Shown one piece after another: positions 50,462-59,640 of a DNA stretch of 64,000 nucleotides. The notes beneath the pieces were generated by a model, which searched no databases, was not told where the DNA came from, and was given only the letters and a program-made list of their open reading frames with translations. The stretch lies in assembly GCA_946480465.1 (NCBI GenBank), contig CAMLJY010000006.1, positions 1 through 64,000 of the forward strand. The letters are read 5' to 3'. The first letter of the stretch is position 1; each line of letters starts with the position of its first letter. This DNA is from an uncultured Burkholderiales bacterium. GTDB lineage: Bacteria; Pseudomonadota; Gammaproteobacteria; Burkholderiales; Burkholderiaceae. Made by a program: the position numbers and the translations under genes.

Positions 50462-51961
50462 ATGAGCTTCGACTTCCACCTCGGCCGGCTGCCCGCCGGC
50501 CGGCCGCGCCAGGTCTCGTCCGGACGCCACAGCCTGGTGCTGCTGGGCGACTTCTCGCAGCGCGCCGATCGTGAGCCGCCGCGCGGCCGCGAGGCGCTGG
50601 CCCGGGCGCGCCCCCGGCTGCTGGACGTCGACACGCTGGAGTCGCTGATCGCCTCCTTCGCGGCGCCGCTGCAGCTGGAACTCGCCGCTACCGGCGGTGC
50701 GCTGCCGGTCACGCTGAATCCGCGTTCGCTGGACGACCTGCATCCCGACGCGCTGATCGACCAGTTGCCGATGTTCCAGCAGCTGATGGACCTGCGGCAC
50801 CGCCTGAACGACCCGCGCCGCTTCGCCGACGCCGCGGCCGAGGTGCGCCGCTGGTGGCCGGACGCACCCGCGCCCGGCGCGGCAACAGCCGCCAGCGCGC
50901 CGCCGGACACGGGCAACGACGACGTGCTGCGCCTGCTGGGAAGGCCGGCGTCCGCGCCATCGGCCGCGTCGGCGCCGGGTGGGACGGGCACAACCGGTGC
51001 GCTGGATGCGCTGTTGCGCGGCATCGTCGCGCCGCACGTGCTGCCGCCGGCCTCGCCCGATGCGCCGGCGCTGATCGCCACCGTCGAGGCCACGCTGGCC
51101 GCCACGCTGCGCGCGGTCCTGCACCACCCGCGATTCCAGCGGCTGGAGACGGCATGGCGCTCGCTGGCCTTCGTCGCGCGCCGCGTCGAAACCGACCCCA
51201 CGCTGCAGCTGCAGGTGCTGGACTGGAGCGCCGCCGAATTCGCCGCCGACCTGCGCGACGGCGACGACCTGGGCGCCAGCGCGCTGTACCGCCTGCTGGT
51301 CGGGCAGCCGGCCGAAGACGATCACCTGCCGCAGCCGGCCGCGCTGATCTGCTGTTATGACTTCGGCATGCAATCGCAGGACGCGGCACTGCTGGGCCGC
51401 ACCGCCCAGGTGGCCGCGCGGGCGGCGCTGCCCTTCATCGCCACGCTCGACGATGTGGCACTGCGCGGCGACGATGCCGAGCTGCCGCCCGCGCAGGCCG
51501 CCGCCTGGCAGGCGCTGCGCGCCCTGCCGGAAGCGGCCCACCTGGCGCTGGCCGCGCCGCGCTTCCTGCTGCGCGCGCCCTATGGCCGGCGCGGCGAACC
51601 GATCGAGCGCTTCGCGTTCGAGGAAGACACCGGCGGTCCCACGCCGCCGCCGCTGCCCTGGGGCCCGCCGGCGTTGCTGGCCGCGGTGCTGCTGGGCCGG
51701 CACCTGCTGGACAACGGCCCCGATGAAACGCCCGGCGAGCCGCTGACGGTGGACGACATGCCGATCGCGCTGCGCACCGGCGCCGATGGCGACACCGTGG
51801 CCCTGCCCTGCACCGAATGGCTGCTGAACGAGCGCGGCACGGCCCGCCTGCAGGCGCTGGGCCTGACGCCGGTGCTCACCCGCCGCGGCCAGCCCGAGCT
51901 GCGCTGGGGCGGCTGGCATGCGCTGGCTGGTGACGACCTCGCCGGGCCCTGGTCCCGCTGA
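50462..51961 (+). CDS. Orphan type VI secretion TssB-TssC-like fusion protein
   Basis: The 499-residue protein resembles T6SS contractile sheath subunits joined in one chain. Residues about 22-120 match the TssB-like part: HSLVLLGDFSQR, LLDVDTLESLIASF, SLDDLHPDALIDQLPMFQQL. After an Ala/Pro/Gly linker (about 137-175), residues about 200-385 match TssC: LHHPRFQRLETAWRSLAFVA, LQVLDWSAAEFAADL, SALYRLLVGQ, CCYDFGMQSQDAALLGR, LAAPRFLLRAPYGRRGEPIE. The C-terminal sheath-interlocking part is shortened. No other T6SS gene lies in the window. It may be a specialised or decaying sheath relative. Confidence 0.78.
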   Translation: MSFDFHLGRLPAGRPRQVSSGRHSLVLLGDFSQRADREPPRGREALARARPRLLDVDTLESLIASFAAPLQLELAATGGALPVTLNPRSLDDLHPDALIDQLPMFQQLMDLRHRLNDPRRFADAAAEVRRWWPDAPAPGAATAASAPPDTGNDDVLRLLGRPASAPSAASAPGGTGTTGALDALLRGIVAPHVLPPASPDAPALIATVEATLAATLRAVLHHPRFQRLETAWRSLAFVARRVETDPTLQLQVLDWSAAEFAADLRDGDDLGASALYRLLVGQPAEDDHLPQPAALICCYDFGMQSQDAALLGRTAQVAARAALPFIATLDDVALRGDDAELPPAQAAAWQALRALPEAAHLALAAPRFLLRAPYGRRGEPIERFAFEEDTGGPTPPPLPWGPPALLAAVLLGRHLLDNGPDETPGEPLTVDDMPIALRTGADGDTVALPCTEWLLNERGTARLQALGLTPVLTRRGQPELRWGGWHALAGDDLAGPWSR

Positions 51962-52525
51962 GAACGCGATCCGCCCGGCGCCGAACCGCCCAATCCGCAT
52001 TCGGATCCCCTCCCGGCCCCCGACGGAGGCGGGAGGGTCCCATTCGTTTCCCCATTTGCCGCCTCATTCGCCGCCTCATTGGCTGCCCCATTCGCTTCCC
52101 CATTCAGCAACCGATTCCGGACGGATTCGGCCCCATTTCGCATGGCGGATGACAGGGTAACGAACGTGCATTCCGGCACGCCTTCGCAGGCAAGTGCGTG
52201 TCGATGCGGGACGCGTGAATTCAGGTGTGAAGAATGTCTCGCCACGTTCGTGACGGTCACTTACGGAGAATGGGTGGCAATTACATCCAGATGCAAGAGT
52301 ACACGCTCGCTTTCGACGAAGAATAGACACCGTTTTCAGCACTTCTGGCACTGATTGCCCTGAATCGCTGAAAGCAATACTTCGTCATTCGTTCTTTGGC
52401 GGGCGCCACGCAGCGCGTCACGCTGGCACAGCCAGCTACCAAGGCCCGTCAAGCCACTGAGTGTTCCGAGCCTCCAGACCGGAGGTTCAGACATCGCTGT
52501 GCCCTTGACTTTTTGCGGCCTTACC
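51962..52525. other. Gene-free stretch of lower GC before the polysaccharide lyase gene
   Basis: About 560 bp with no convincing gene. It holds six 12-bp tandem repeats at 52039-52110, then roughly 400 bp clearly richer in A and T than the rest of the window. That part is a likely long promoter or regulatory region for the lyase gene. I could not pick out a single confident -35/-10 pair. Confidence 0.5.
52039..52110. repeat. Six imperfect 12-bp tandem repeats
   Basis: Units: CCCATTCGTTTC, CCCATTTGCCGC, CTCATTCGCCGC, CTCATTGGCTGC, CCCATTCGCTTC, CCCATTCAGCAA. The shared core is CyCATTsG. The unit length is a multiple of three, and the minus strand would encode a Gly/Ala/Asn/Glu repeat (NGEANGAANEAANEAA), but no gene carries it. 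Confidence 0.8.
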
Positions 52526-53959
52526 ATGATGCGCCTTACCGTATCCGTTTCGACTCGCCCCATGCTGGTTTCCCTCGCTGCCGCGGCCACGCTCTTTGCG
52601 GGTTGTGGTGGTGGCTCCGAGCCCTCGGCATCCGATGCCGATTCGGCTGCCATGCAACAGCCCGCGGCCGTCCAGCCCCTCGCCCCGGCCGTCGCCGACG
52701 CCGCGCCCACGGCGCCGCTGATCGCCGACACCGGCCCGATCGCCCCCACCGACATGGATGCGCAAGCCCAGGCCGAGATCGCCGCCGCCGAGGCCCGCCA
52801 GCCGCGCGCTTCCGACGACGAAGCCACGAAGGCCGCCACCGCCTCGCCGGCCGGTGCCGACAAGGCGCTGGAACTGGCCGCGGCCGAGGCCGGCGTCGAC
52901 AGCGCCGCCGGCACCGGGACGGCCGCCTCGACCGACGCCGCGCTGCCGGTGCGGTTCGCGGCGATGGCCGCGGGTGCCACGCGCAGCGGCGGCCGCGGCG
53001 TGCCGATGCCGTCGGCCCCCGAGCCCAGCGCGGACAACGCGGCCGGCGCAACGGGCGGCGCCTCGGGCGGCGCCGGGGGCGCGATGGTCGAGGTGCAGCA
53101 AGCCGTCGCGGCACGGCCCATCAACAGCACCGACATCCGCCTGCAGGTCGAGGCCGATCGCCTCTTCAGCAGCTACAAGTGGGCCTGGGGCATGGAATGC
53201 GCCGGCCAGAAGGTGGGCGCGATCAACGTGCCCGAATACGGCCTGCTGGGTTTCGACCTCGGCGGCGGCCTGGGTTCGACGCGCTTCGGCAAGGTGGCCG
53301 ATCCCGACAACAGCGCGCGCAAGGTGCTGATGTTCCGCCCCAACTCCGGCGACCCGCTGGTCTCCGGCGCGCCGCGTTGCGAAATGATCTTCTCGCCGTC
53401 CTTCGGCGGCAAGCTGCCGGTGAACCAGGACGTGTGGTTCGCCTTCGGCATCCGGCTGCAGAACTGGGTCAACACCACCGACGAGCAGATCCTGATGCAG
53501 TGGCACTGGAGCAATGGCTCGATTCCGCTGGGGCCGTTCCTGGCGCTGTCGCTCAAGGGCGGCAAGCTGCAGATCGATTCGAAGGCCAATGCCGCCTACC
53601 CGCCGTCGGCGGCGAGCACGACCTCACGCGTGCACTGGACCAACGGCACGGTGACGTCCAACGCCTGGACCTACTTCGTCGTGAAGGCGCGCATCTCGCC
53701 GCACACCGGCCACAACCCGTACCTGAAGGTCTGGAGAGACGGCGTGCAGGTCGTCAACTACGCCGGTCCCCTGGGCTACAACTACCCGCAGGTGACGCCG
53801 TACGTGAAGATCGGCCACTACCAGTGGGTGGCCGCCTACAACAACTGGATCAGCGCGGCCGCGACCAAGACCATCCTGGTGCGCACGCCGGCACTGATCA
53901 ACGACACCACCGGCCTCTACACCGAGTTCGACGTCCGGTCGCACGTGAAGGCGCGCTGA
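52526..53959 (+). CDS. Secreted lipoprotein polysaccharide lyase (heparin lyase I-like fold)
   Basis: The 477-residue protein has a lipobox LFAGCGGG (Cys27), a long Ala/Pro/Asp-rich disordered linker (about 30-185) and a C-terminal jelly-roll lyase domain. The latter contains CEMIFSPSFGGKLPVNQDVW, WFAFGIRLQNWVN, LMQWHW and the C-terminal YLKVWRDGVQVVNYAGPLGY, as in the family 13/20-type polysaccharide lyases. It would cut an acidic polysaccharide, possibly the polymer made by the adjacent genes. GTG 52499 is an alternative start with a distant GGAGG. Confidence 0.85.
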   Translation: MMRLTVSVSTRPMLVSLAAAATLFAGCGGGSEPSASDADSAAMQQPAAVQPLAPAVADAAPTAPLIADTGPIAPTDMDAQAQAEIAAAEARQPRASDDEATKAATASPAGADKALELAAAEAGVDSAAGTGTAASTDAALPVRFAAMAAGATRSGGRGVPMPSAPEPSADNAAGATGGASGGAGGAMVEVQQAVAARPINSTDIRLQVEADRLFSSYKWAWGMECAGQKVGAINVPEYGLLGFDLGGGLGSTRFGKVADPDNSARKVLMFRPNSGDPLVSGAPRCEMIFSPSFGGKLPVNQDVWFAFGIRLQNWVNTTDEQILMQWHWSNGSIPLGPFLALSLKGGKLQIDSKANAAYPPSAASTTSRVHWTNGTVTSNAWTYFVVKARISPHTGHNPYLKVWRDGVQVVNYAGPLGYNYPQVTPYVKIGHYQWVAAYNNWISAAATKTILVRTPALINDTTGLYTEFDVRSHVKAR

Positions 53960-53970
53960 GTGCCGGACCG

Positions 53971-53989
53971 GCCGGGACCGCCTCCCGGC
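53971..53989. terminator. Hairpin between convergent genes
   Basis: GCCGGGA, loop CCGCC, TCCCGGC form a 7-bp perfect stem in the 55-bp gap between the convergent lyase and aldolase-like genes. There is no T-run. A bidirectional terminator is plausible by position. Confidence 0.4.
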
Positions 53990-54014
53990 GGCCCCGCGTA
54001 TTGCGCCTGCGCGC

Positions 54015-54929
54015 TCAGGCCGGCAGCACGGCCGCCATCGCGGTGGAGCACTCGTCGATCAGCGCCTTGGTCTGGCGGATGTTGCCGCGGCTGGAAGCGC
54101 CGAAGACGATCGATTCGATCTTCGGCTGCGCGCAGACGTACTCGATGGCCTCGCGCGGCGTGATGGCGCCGGAGGCCAGCACCGACATCGCCACCGCGCG
54201 GAAGCGCCGCGTGGCGATCAGCTCTTCGTAGGCGGCGAGGCCGCCGCACATGCGGAAGCCGATCTTGTTGATGTTGGCGCAGACGATCGGGTTCTCGATG
54301 CCCTGCCGCTCCAGCACGTCCAGCAGGCGCGGCAGGTTCATCGTGATGAAGCCGGGCTCGGCGCCGTACTTCTCGCGCACGTGGTCGTGGAAGATGCGGA
54401 AGCACTGGTCGAACCCCAGGCCCAGCAGCAGGTCGGTGATGACGTTCTGGATGAAGATCACCGGCGTCTTCAGGCCGTGGAACATCTTCATCTCGGCATC
54501 GATCAAGAGCTGCATGATCGCCGCGATGTCCTTGTTGGCCAGCGCCACGCCGCCCTTGAGCATCGCGCTCACGGCACCGTCGGTCGGCAGGAACTGGCGC
54601 AGCGCCTCGATCATCCCGTGCTCGGTCACCGCGTTGGCGTACTTGTGCGCGTACGGCATGCACGGGTAGAACTGGTAGTCTGGATAACGCTCGGGATGAG
54701 CGCGCACGTGGTCGCAGATCTCGGCCACGCGGTCGTGCGTGGTGCACATGAAGGTGCGGATGCCCTCGGCATAGGCGGCATCGAGCACCTCGATCACCGC
54801 CGACAGGTCCTGGAAGCGCATCTGCTGCGCACGCGCCTTCTCCTCGGACATGTGGTTGACGCCGAAGAACTGGTTGTCGCCGAAGAGGATGCGGTCCATC
54901 GTGGGTGCGGAAGCTTGGGTTGGAATCAT
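54015..54929 (-). CDS. Conserved protein of the exopolysaccharide region, TIM-barrel-like
   Basis: A 304-residue protein beginning with RILFGDNQFFGVNHMSEEKA near the N-terminus. The alternation of strands and helices (VIEVLDAAYAEGIRTFMCTT, TPVIFIQNVITDLLLGLG, NPIVCANINKIGFRMCGG, IESIVFGASSRGNIRQT) suggests a TIM-barrel fold similar to aldo-keto reductases or aldolases. I do not know its reaction. It follows the Gfo/Idh gene by 23 bp and is probably in the same transcript. ATG 54899 is an alternative start. Confidence 0.75.
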   Translation of the reverse strand: MIPTQASAPTMDRILFGDNQFFGVNHMSEEKARAQQMRFQDLSAVIEVLDAAYAEGIRTFMCTTHDRVAEICDHVRAHPERYPDYQFYPCMPYAHKYANAVTEHGMIEALRQFLPTDGAVSAMLKGGVALANKDIAAIMQLLIDAEMKMFHGLKTPVIFIQNVITDLLLGLGFDQCFRIFHDHVREKYGAEPGFITMNLPRLLDVLERQGIENPIVCANINKIGFRMCGGLAAYEELIATRRFRAVAMSVLASGAITPREAIEYVCAQPKIESIVFGASSRGNIRQTKALIDECSTAMAAVLPA

Positions 54930-54952
54930 GGCGTTCAAAAGACGCGTCACCG

Positions 54953-56068
54953 TCAGCCGAAGATGCGGGCCAGCAGGCCCTTGCGCAGCACGGGCGCCGG
55001 CATCGGCCGGTGCGCGGGTGCCGGCGCGTTGGCCGGCGGCGCGAAGGCGGGTCCGCGGGCGGACTGCAGCACCATGTCGACCACGCGGTCGGCCTGCAGG
55101 GCCGAGCGGAAGTTGTTCTCGCCGTCGGTGCGGCCCAAGCGGATGCTCTGCACGAAGTAGTCGATCTGCGCCGAGTACTCCTCGCCGCGCAGGTAGTACC
55201 AGACCTCCTCGGTCAGCTCGGTGGTGTAGCGCACGGTCCAGCCGGGCGACAGCTCGGGCGTGGCCGCGTGGGGCTCGCGCAGGAAGACCTGGCACTCCTG
55301 CCGGTCGGCGTTGAGGCGGCCGTTGCTGCCCCACACCATCAGCTTGGTGCTCATCTTGCGATAGCTTTCGTCGCTCCAGTTCACGCACAGCTGGCCGGTG
55401 CTGCCGTCGGCGAAGTGCAGCGTGGCGTAGACCTCGTCGTCCACGTCGCGCGAGAACACGCCCTGGCGCACCGCGCCGGTGACGGCGGTGACCGGGGACG
55501 GCGAGGCGAAGTTCACCAGGTCGATGGCGTGGCAGGCGTAGTCGTACAGCGCGCCGCCGCCTTCGCTCTTGGCCGAGCGCCAGGTGCTTCCCTTGGCGCG
55601 CAGCACCACCGGGCCGTAGGCCTCGACGCGGACGTGGTGCACGCGGCCCAGCGCGCCGCTGCGCGCGACCCGCGCCGCTTCCTTGAAGGCGCCGACGAAG
55701 CGGTAGTGGTAGCCCACCTGCGTGACGCGCTGGCGCGCCTCGGCCGCCTTGACCAGCGCCTCGCCGTCGGCCACATCGAGCACGAAGGGCTTTTCGCAGA
55801 ACACGTGCAGGCCGCGGGCCAGCGCGTCGTTGACCATCTGCGCGTGCAGCCGCGACGGGGTGGAGATCACCACCGCGTCCAGCTGCTCGTGGCGCAGCAT
55901 CTCGTCCATCGTGGAATAGCACTTCAGGCCGGTGTACTTGCCGAGCACGTCGGTCAGGTAGGCCACGCTGTCGCAGGCGGCCACCAGCTGCACCTCGGGG
56001 TGCGAGCGCACGATCGCCAGGTGCGACAAGCCCATCTTGCCGAGCCCGACCATGCCGATACGGATCAT
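54953..56068 (-). CDS. Gfo/Idh/MocA-family oxidoreductase
   Basis: A 371-residue NAD(P)-dependent sugar oxidoreductase: IRIGMVGLGKMGLSHLAIVR (Rossmann), HVFCEKPFVLDVADGEALV with the catalytic EKP lysine, and GGALYDYACHAIDLVNFA with the conserved Asp/His. It probably modifies a nucleotide sugar for the exopolysaccharide. The C-terminal 45 residues after DMVLQSA form a proline-rich tail. Confidence 0.92.
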   Translation of the reverse strand: MIRIGMVGLGKMGLSHLAIVRSHPEVQLVAACDSVAYLTDVLGKYTGLKCYSTMDEMLRHEQLDAVVISTPSRLHAQMVNDALARGLHVFCEKPFVLDVADGEALVKAAEARQRVTQVGYHYRFVGAFKEAARVARSGALGRVHHVRVEAYGPVVLRAKGSTWRSAKSEGGGALYDYACHAIDLVNFASPSPVTAVTGAVRQGVFSRDVDDEVYATLHFADGSTGQLCVNWSDESYRKMSTKLMVWGSNGRLNADRQECQVFLREPHAATPELSPGWTVRYTTELTEEVWYYLRGEEYSAQIDYFVQSIRLGRTDGENNFRSALQADRVVDMVLQSARGPAFAPPANAPAPAHRPMPAPVLRKGLLARIFG

Positions 56069-56093
56069 TTGGAAGTCCTCCTAGGTGTGTTGT

Positions 56094-57122
56094 TCAGTGC
56101 AGGGTGAGCAGCCGCTGCTTGATCAGCTCGTAGGCCTGCCGGCCCTTGCGCAGCAGCTCGTGGTTGGGTGGCCGGCGCGACATCGACTGCAGGTAGTCCA
56201 GCGCCTCGGGCGCGGTGAGCGCCGGGCGGTGCAGGAAGGCCTCGGCACCGAGCAGGTAGCGGTCGACGTCGAGCAGCTCGTCCTGGTAGACCGAGATGGT
56301 GGGGATGCCCAGCACCGCCATCTCGCGCGTCATCGTGCCGCCGGCGCCGATGAAGAGGTCGCAGTCGGGCGCGATGTCGGCGATGTCCAGCGCGGTCTCG
56401 ACCAGCTCGATGCCGGCGAAGCGCGCATCGCGGTAGTGCGCGGCCTGCTGCGCGCCACGCGGCAGCAGCACCACCTTCACCTGGTCCTTCAGGCCCAGGA
56501 TCAGCTCGTCCATGAAATTGCCGGCGCCCTGGTAGTACTGCGCGGTCCAGGGCTCGGGGCGGACGTAGACCGTCTTGCGCTCCTTCACCCGCGTCTTTTG
56601 GCCGCCAGCAGCGCGCTGCAGCCGGTCGTGCAGTTCCCACAGGTAGATGCCTTCCTTGACGCCGGGGTACGGCAGCACCTTGTGTTCACGCGCCAGCTGG
56701 CGCTTGAGCTTCGCGGGGGACAGGAACTCCGGCACCATGATGGTGTTGGCCGCGACGAAGGCCGGCATGTTGCCCATCGCATGCTCGTTGTCGTTCATGT
56801 AGATGGACGGCACGCCCAGCCAGCGCGCCACCACCGGCGAGTGGAACGAGCTCTGCGAGATCGCCACGTCGATGCGCTGCGGCTTCAGGAACCTGCGCAG
56901 CTCGGCGCAGCGCACGGGATAGCCCGAGACCTTGGCCCAGAAGGCCTTGCCGTAGTGGCGGCCGACCACCGTGTGCTCCAGCTTGTGCAGCTTCAGCAGG
57001 TCCACGGTGTTGGCCAGCGGCCGGCAGGTGATCACCACCTCGTGTTCGCGCTGCAGGTCGCGGATCAGCGCCGCGAACATGTTGATGTGCGGCGAGTTGG
57101 AAAGGTCGAACCAGATCTTCAT
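56094..57122 (-). CDS. DUF354 protein, glycosyltransferase-like
   Basis: A 342-residue protein starting KIWFDLSNSPHINMFAALI, the DUF354 signature. It has the GT-B-like C-terminal part CDLFIGAGGTMTREMAVLGI and SVYQDELLDVDRYLLG. DUF354 proteins resemble UDP-GlcNAc 2-epimerases and glycosyltransferases; the precise reaction is unknown. Located between the oxidoreductase and glycosyltransferase genes. Confidence 0.9.
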   Translation of the reverse strand: MKIWFDLSNSPHINMFAALIRDLQREHEVVITCRPLANTVDLLKLHKLEHTVVGRHYGKAFWAKVSGYPVRCAELRRFLKPQRIDVAISQSSFHSPVVARWLGVPSIYMNDNEHAMGNMPAFVAANTIMVPEFLSPAKLKRQLAREHKVLPYPGVKEGIYLWELHDRLQRAAGGQKTRVKERKTVYVRPEPWTAQYYQGAGNFMDELILGLKDQVKVVLLPRGAQQAAHYRDARFAGIELVETALDIADIAPDCDLFIGAGGTMTREMAVLGIPTISVYQDELLDVDRYLLGAEAFLHRPALTAPEALDYLQSMSRRPPNHELLRKGRQAYELIKQRLLTLH

Positions 57123-57176
57123 CGTCGTTCCCTGAAGGCTTGTGGGGTGGAGCCGGCACGGCGCGCCGGACAGGTG

Positions 57177-59627
57177 TCAGGCGCGGGCGCGCTCGCCGGG
57201 GGCGGCGCGTTCGGCCCGGGCCTGGGCGTACAGCGCTTCCAGGCGGCGCTCCACCACGTCCAGGCCGTGGTGGGCCTGCACGTGGCGCTGGCCCTGCGCC
57301 CCCATGCGTTCGGCCAGCGGCCGGTCGGTCAGCAAGGTCAGCAAGGCCCGCGCCAGCGCGTCGGCGTCGCCGACCGGCACCAGCAGTCCGCCGTCGCTGG
57401 CGCGCAGCAGGCCGGGCACGCCGCCCACGGGCGTGCCCACGGCCGGCAAGCCGGCGGCCATGGCTTCCAGCATGCCGATCGGCACGCCTTCATGGTGCGA
57501 GGGCAGCGCGAAGACCCAGCTGCCGGCCAGCAGCGCGCGCTTGTGTTCGCCCTCGACCCAGCCCGGGCAATCGACCGCGCCGAGCAGCTTCAGTGCCGCG
57601 AGTTGTTCATGCACCGCGGCGCGGTCGCCTTCACCGCACAGCACCAGGCGCGCGCCGGGCAGCACCTGCCGCACCTGCGCGAACGCGGTGATCAGTTCAG
57701 GTACGCCCTTGGCCGCCTGCAGACGGCCGAGGAACAGCACCGACGGCTCGGCGCTGCGCGCCCGCGCGGGGTCGCCGGCGGGCGCGGGCGGCACCGGGTT
57801 GGGCAGCACCTCGGTCGGCAGCGTGGGGTCCAGCGTGTGCAGCCAGGCCTGCCATTCGGCCGACAGCACGATGACCCGCTGCGCGCCCCGCAAGGTGCGC
57901 ATCACCCAGCGGCGGCCCAGGCCGCCGCAGCGCTGCAGGAAGGCCGGCGTGTCGCCCGAATGCAGGTGCAGCAGCACCGGCACGCGCGCCAGGCGGGCCA
58001 GCTCGCAGAACACGGCCTTGCGCCAGAAGCTGGCGTTGGTGGCGACGTGCACGTGCACCACGCCGACCCGGCGCGCCAGCAGCAGGCCGCTGAATCGCAG
58101 CAGGGCCGATGCGGCAGCCGCCAGCTTGCGCAACGCCGAGCCCTGCTCGAAGGTCGACAGGTAGCGCACGCCCAGGCGTTCGAAGAGACCGGCGTCGCGG
58201 TAGCTGGCGCACACCGACGAGATGCCGCCGCGGCAGCCGAGGCCCGGGCCCAACATGAGGTTGACGCGGCCACCGGGAGGCCGCGCCGGCACCACGCTGC
58301 GGAAGGCACGGCCGACACCGGCGGCCAGCACCGCATAGCTGCGGTGCCGGGCCACCCAGGCCTGCCCGCGCGCGGCGACGGCGCGGTGTGCCTCGCCGTG
58401 CGCCAGCACGTCGCGCATGCCGGCGGCGAAGCCTTGCGCCGTCAGCGGCACGCAATGGCCGCCGGCGGCGGCCATCATCGCGGCCTGGTCGGGCTGGTCG
58501 TTGGCGAGCACCGGCAGGCCCAGCGCGAAGTACTCGACCACCTTGGTCGGCGAGGCGGAGTCGTAGATCTCGCCGCGCGGAAACGGCGACAGGCCCGCCA
58601 CGCAAGCGGCCATGCGGCGCCAGCCTTCGTCGGTCGGCAGCCAGCCGGTCAGCTCGATGGCTTGCGCCGCCGGGCCGGCGGCGGCGATGCGTTCGGCCAG
58701 CCAGGCGCGGTCAGGGGCGTTGTCGCAGTCGCCCACCAGCAGCAGGCGGGCGTCGGGCCGCTCGCGGTGCAGCAGCGTGAAGGCCTCGATCATCACCTCG
58801 GGCCGGCGCACGCGGTTGAGGGTGCCGAGATAACCGAATATCGGAGCGGCCACCGGCGCAGGCAGCGCCGCGGGAACCGGCACCGCCGGCGGCGCGTGCG
58901 TGGATCCCGCTTCGACCACCGGGGCGCGGAACGGTCCCGCCTCGGCATCCACCCCCATCGGCACCGGCACCAGCCGGTCCGCGGGCAGGCCGCGCGCGAT
59001 CATCTCGTCGCGCATCACGTCGCTCTGCACGAAGATCTGCGCCGACCGCGGCAGGATGATGCCGTACAGCAGGCGCGACAGCACGTGGCCGCGCAGCAGG
59101 GCCGCCGCCCAGCGCAGCCAGCCGGCGGAGCGGCCGCGCTCGCGCGCGTAGGCGGCCCAGGCTTCCACCATCGGGAACGACATCCAGTAGATGAACGGCA
59201 CGCCGGCCAGCCGCGCGGCCACCAGGCCGAGCAGCGCGCCCAGGGTCTTGTCGCGCACGACGACGGCGTCGTAGCCGCGGCGCGCCAGGGGCAGCAGCCG
59301 CAGGTCGGCCAGCAGCGAACCCAGGTGGCGGCCCAGCCCGCGCGACGGGGCGCGCCGCGTCAGCGCCTGGCCGCCGGGCCAGGGCGGCGGCGTGTCGCCT
59401 TGCGACCGGGATGCCGGCTGCTCGCCGCCGTGGCAGGCGACCAGGTCGCTCTGCACCCCGTGGCGCGGGAGATAGCGCCCGAACAGCACGGCCACGTCGG
59501 CCCGGTGGGTCGGGTGCGGCTCGGGCACCGAGAACAGCAGGCGCAGCGGACGGCGGCCCCCCTCGGCCGCGCCATGGCCGCCGGCGGTGGCGGGGTCGAT
59601 CGGGGAAGCGATGGGCAGCGCAGGCAT
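57177..59627 (-). CDS. Tandem double glycosyltransferase (two GT-B domains)
   Basis: An 816-residue protein with two complete glycosyltransferase family 4-type units. The first (residues about 28-420) has FGYLGTLNRVRRPEVMIEAF and DSASPTKVVEYFALGLPVLA. The second (about 430-800) has VLFLGRLQAAKGVPELITAF, GEGDRAAVHEQLAALKLLG and SHHEGVPIGMLEAMAAGLPA, a classical EX7E-type donor site. It could add two sugars in succession to the lipid-linked repeat unit. No stop or frameshift is seen at the junction near residue 425. Confidence 0.9.
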   Translation of the reverse strand: MPALPIASPIDPATAGGHGAAEGGRRPLRLLFSVPEPHPTHRADVAVLFGRYLPRHGVQSDLVACHGGEQPASRSQGDTPPPWPGGQALTRRAPSRGLGRHLGSLLADLRLLPLARRGYDAVVVRDKTLGALLGLVAARLAGVPFIYWMSFPMVEAWAAYARERGRSAGWLRWAAALLRGHVLSRLLYGIILPRSAQIFVQSDVMRDEMIARGLPADRLVPVPMGVDAEAGPFRAPVVEAGSTHAPPAVPVPAALPAPVAAPIFGYLGTLNRVRRPEVMIEAFTLLHRERPDARLLLVGDCDNAPDRAWLAERIAAAGPAAQAIELTGWLPTDEGWRRMAACVAGLSPFPRGEIYDSASPTKVVEYFALGLPVLANDQPDQAAMMAAAGGHCVPLTAQGFAAGMRDVLAHGEAHRAVAARGQAWVARHRSYAVLAAGVGRAFRSVVPARPPGGRVNLMLGPGLGCRGGISSVCASYRDAGLFERLGVRYLSTFEQGSALRKLAAAASALLRFSGLLLARRVGVVHVHVATNASFWRKAVFCELARLARVPVLLHLHSGDTPAFLQRCGGLGRRWVMRTLRGAQRVIVLSAEWQAWLHTLDPTLPTEVLPNPVPPAPAGDPARARSAEPSVLFLGRLQAAKGVPELITAFAQVRQVLPGARLVLCGEGDRAAVHEQLAALKLLGAVDCPGWVEGEHKRALLAGSWVFALPSHHEGVPIGMLEAMAAGLPAVGTPVGGVPGLLRASDGGLLVPVGDADALARALLTLLTDRPLAERMGAQGQRHVQAHHGLDVVERRLEALYAQARAERAAPGERARA

Positions 59628-59640
59628 GCGGGGAATGTGT

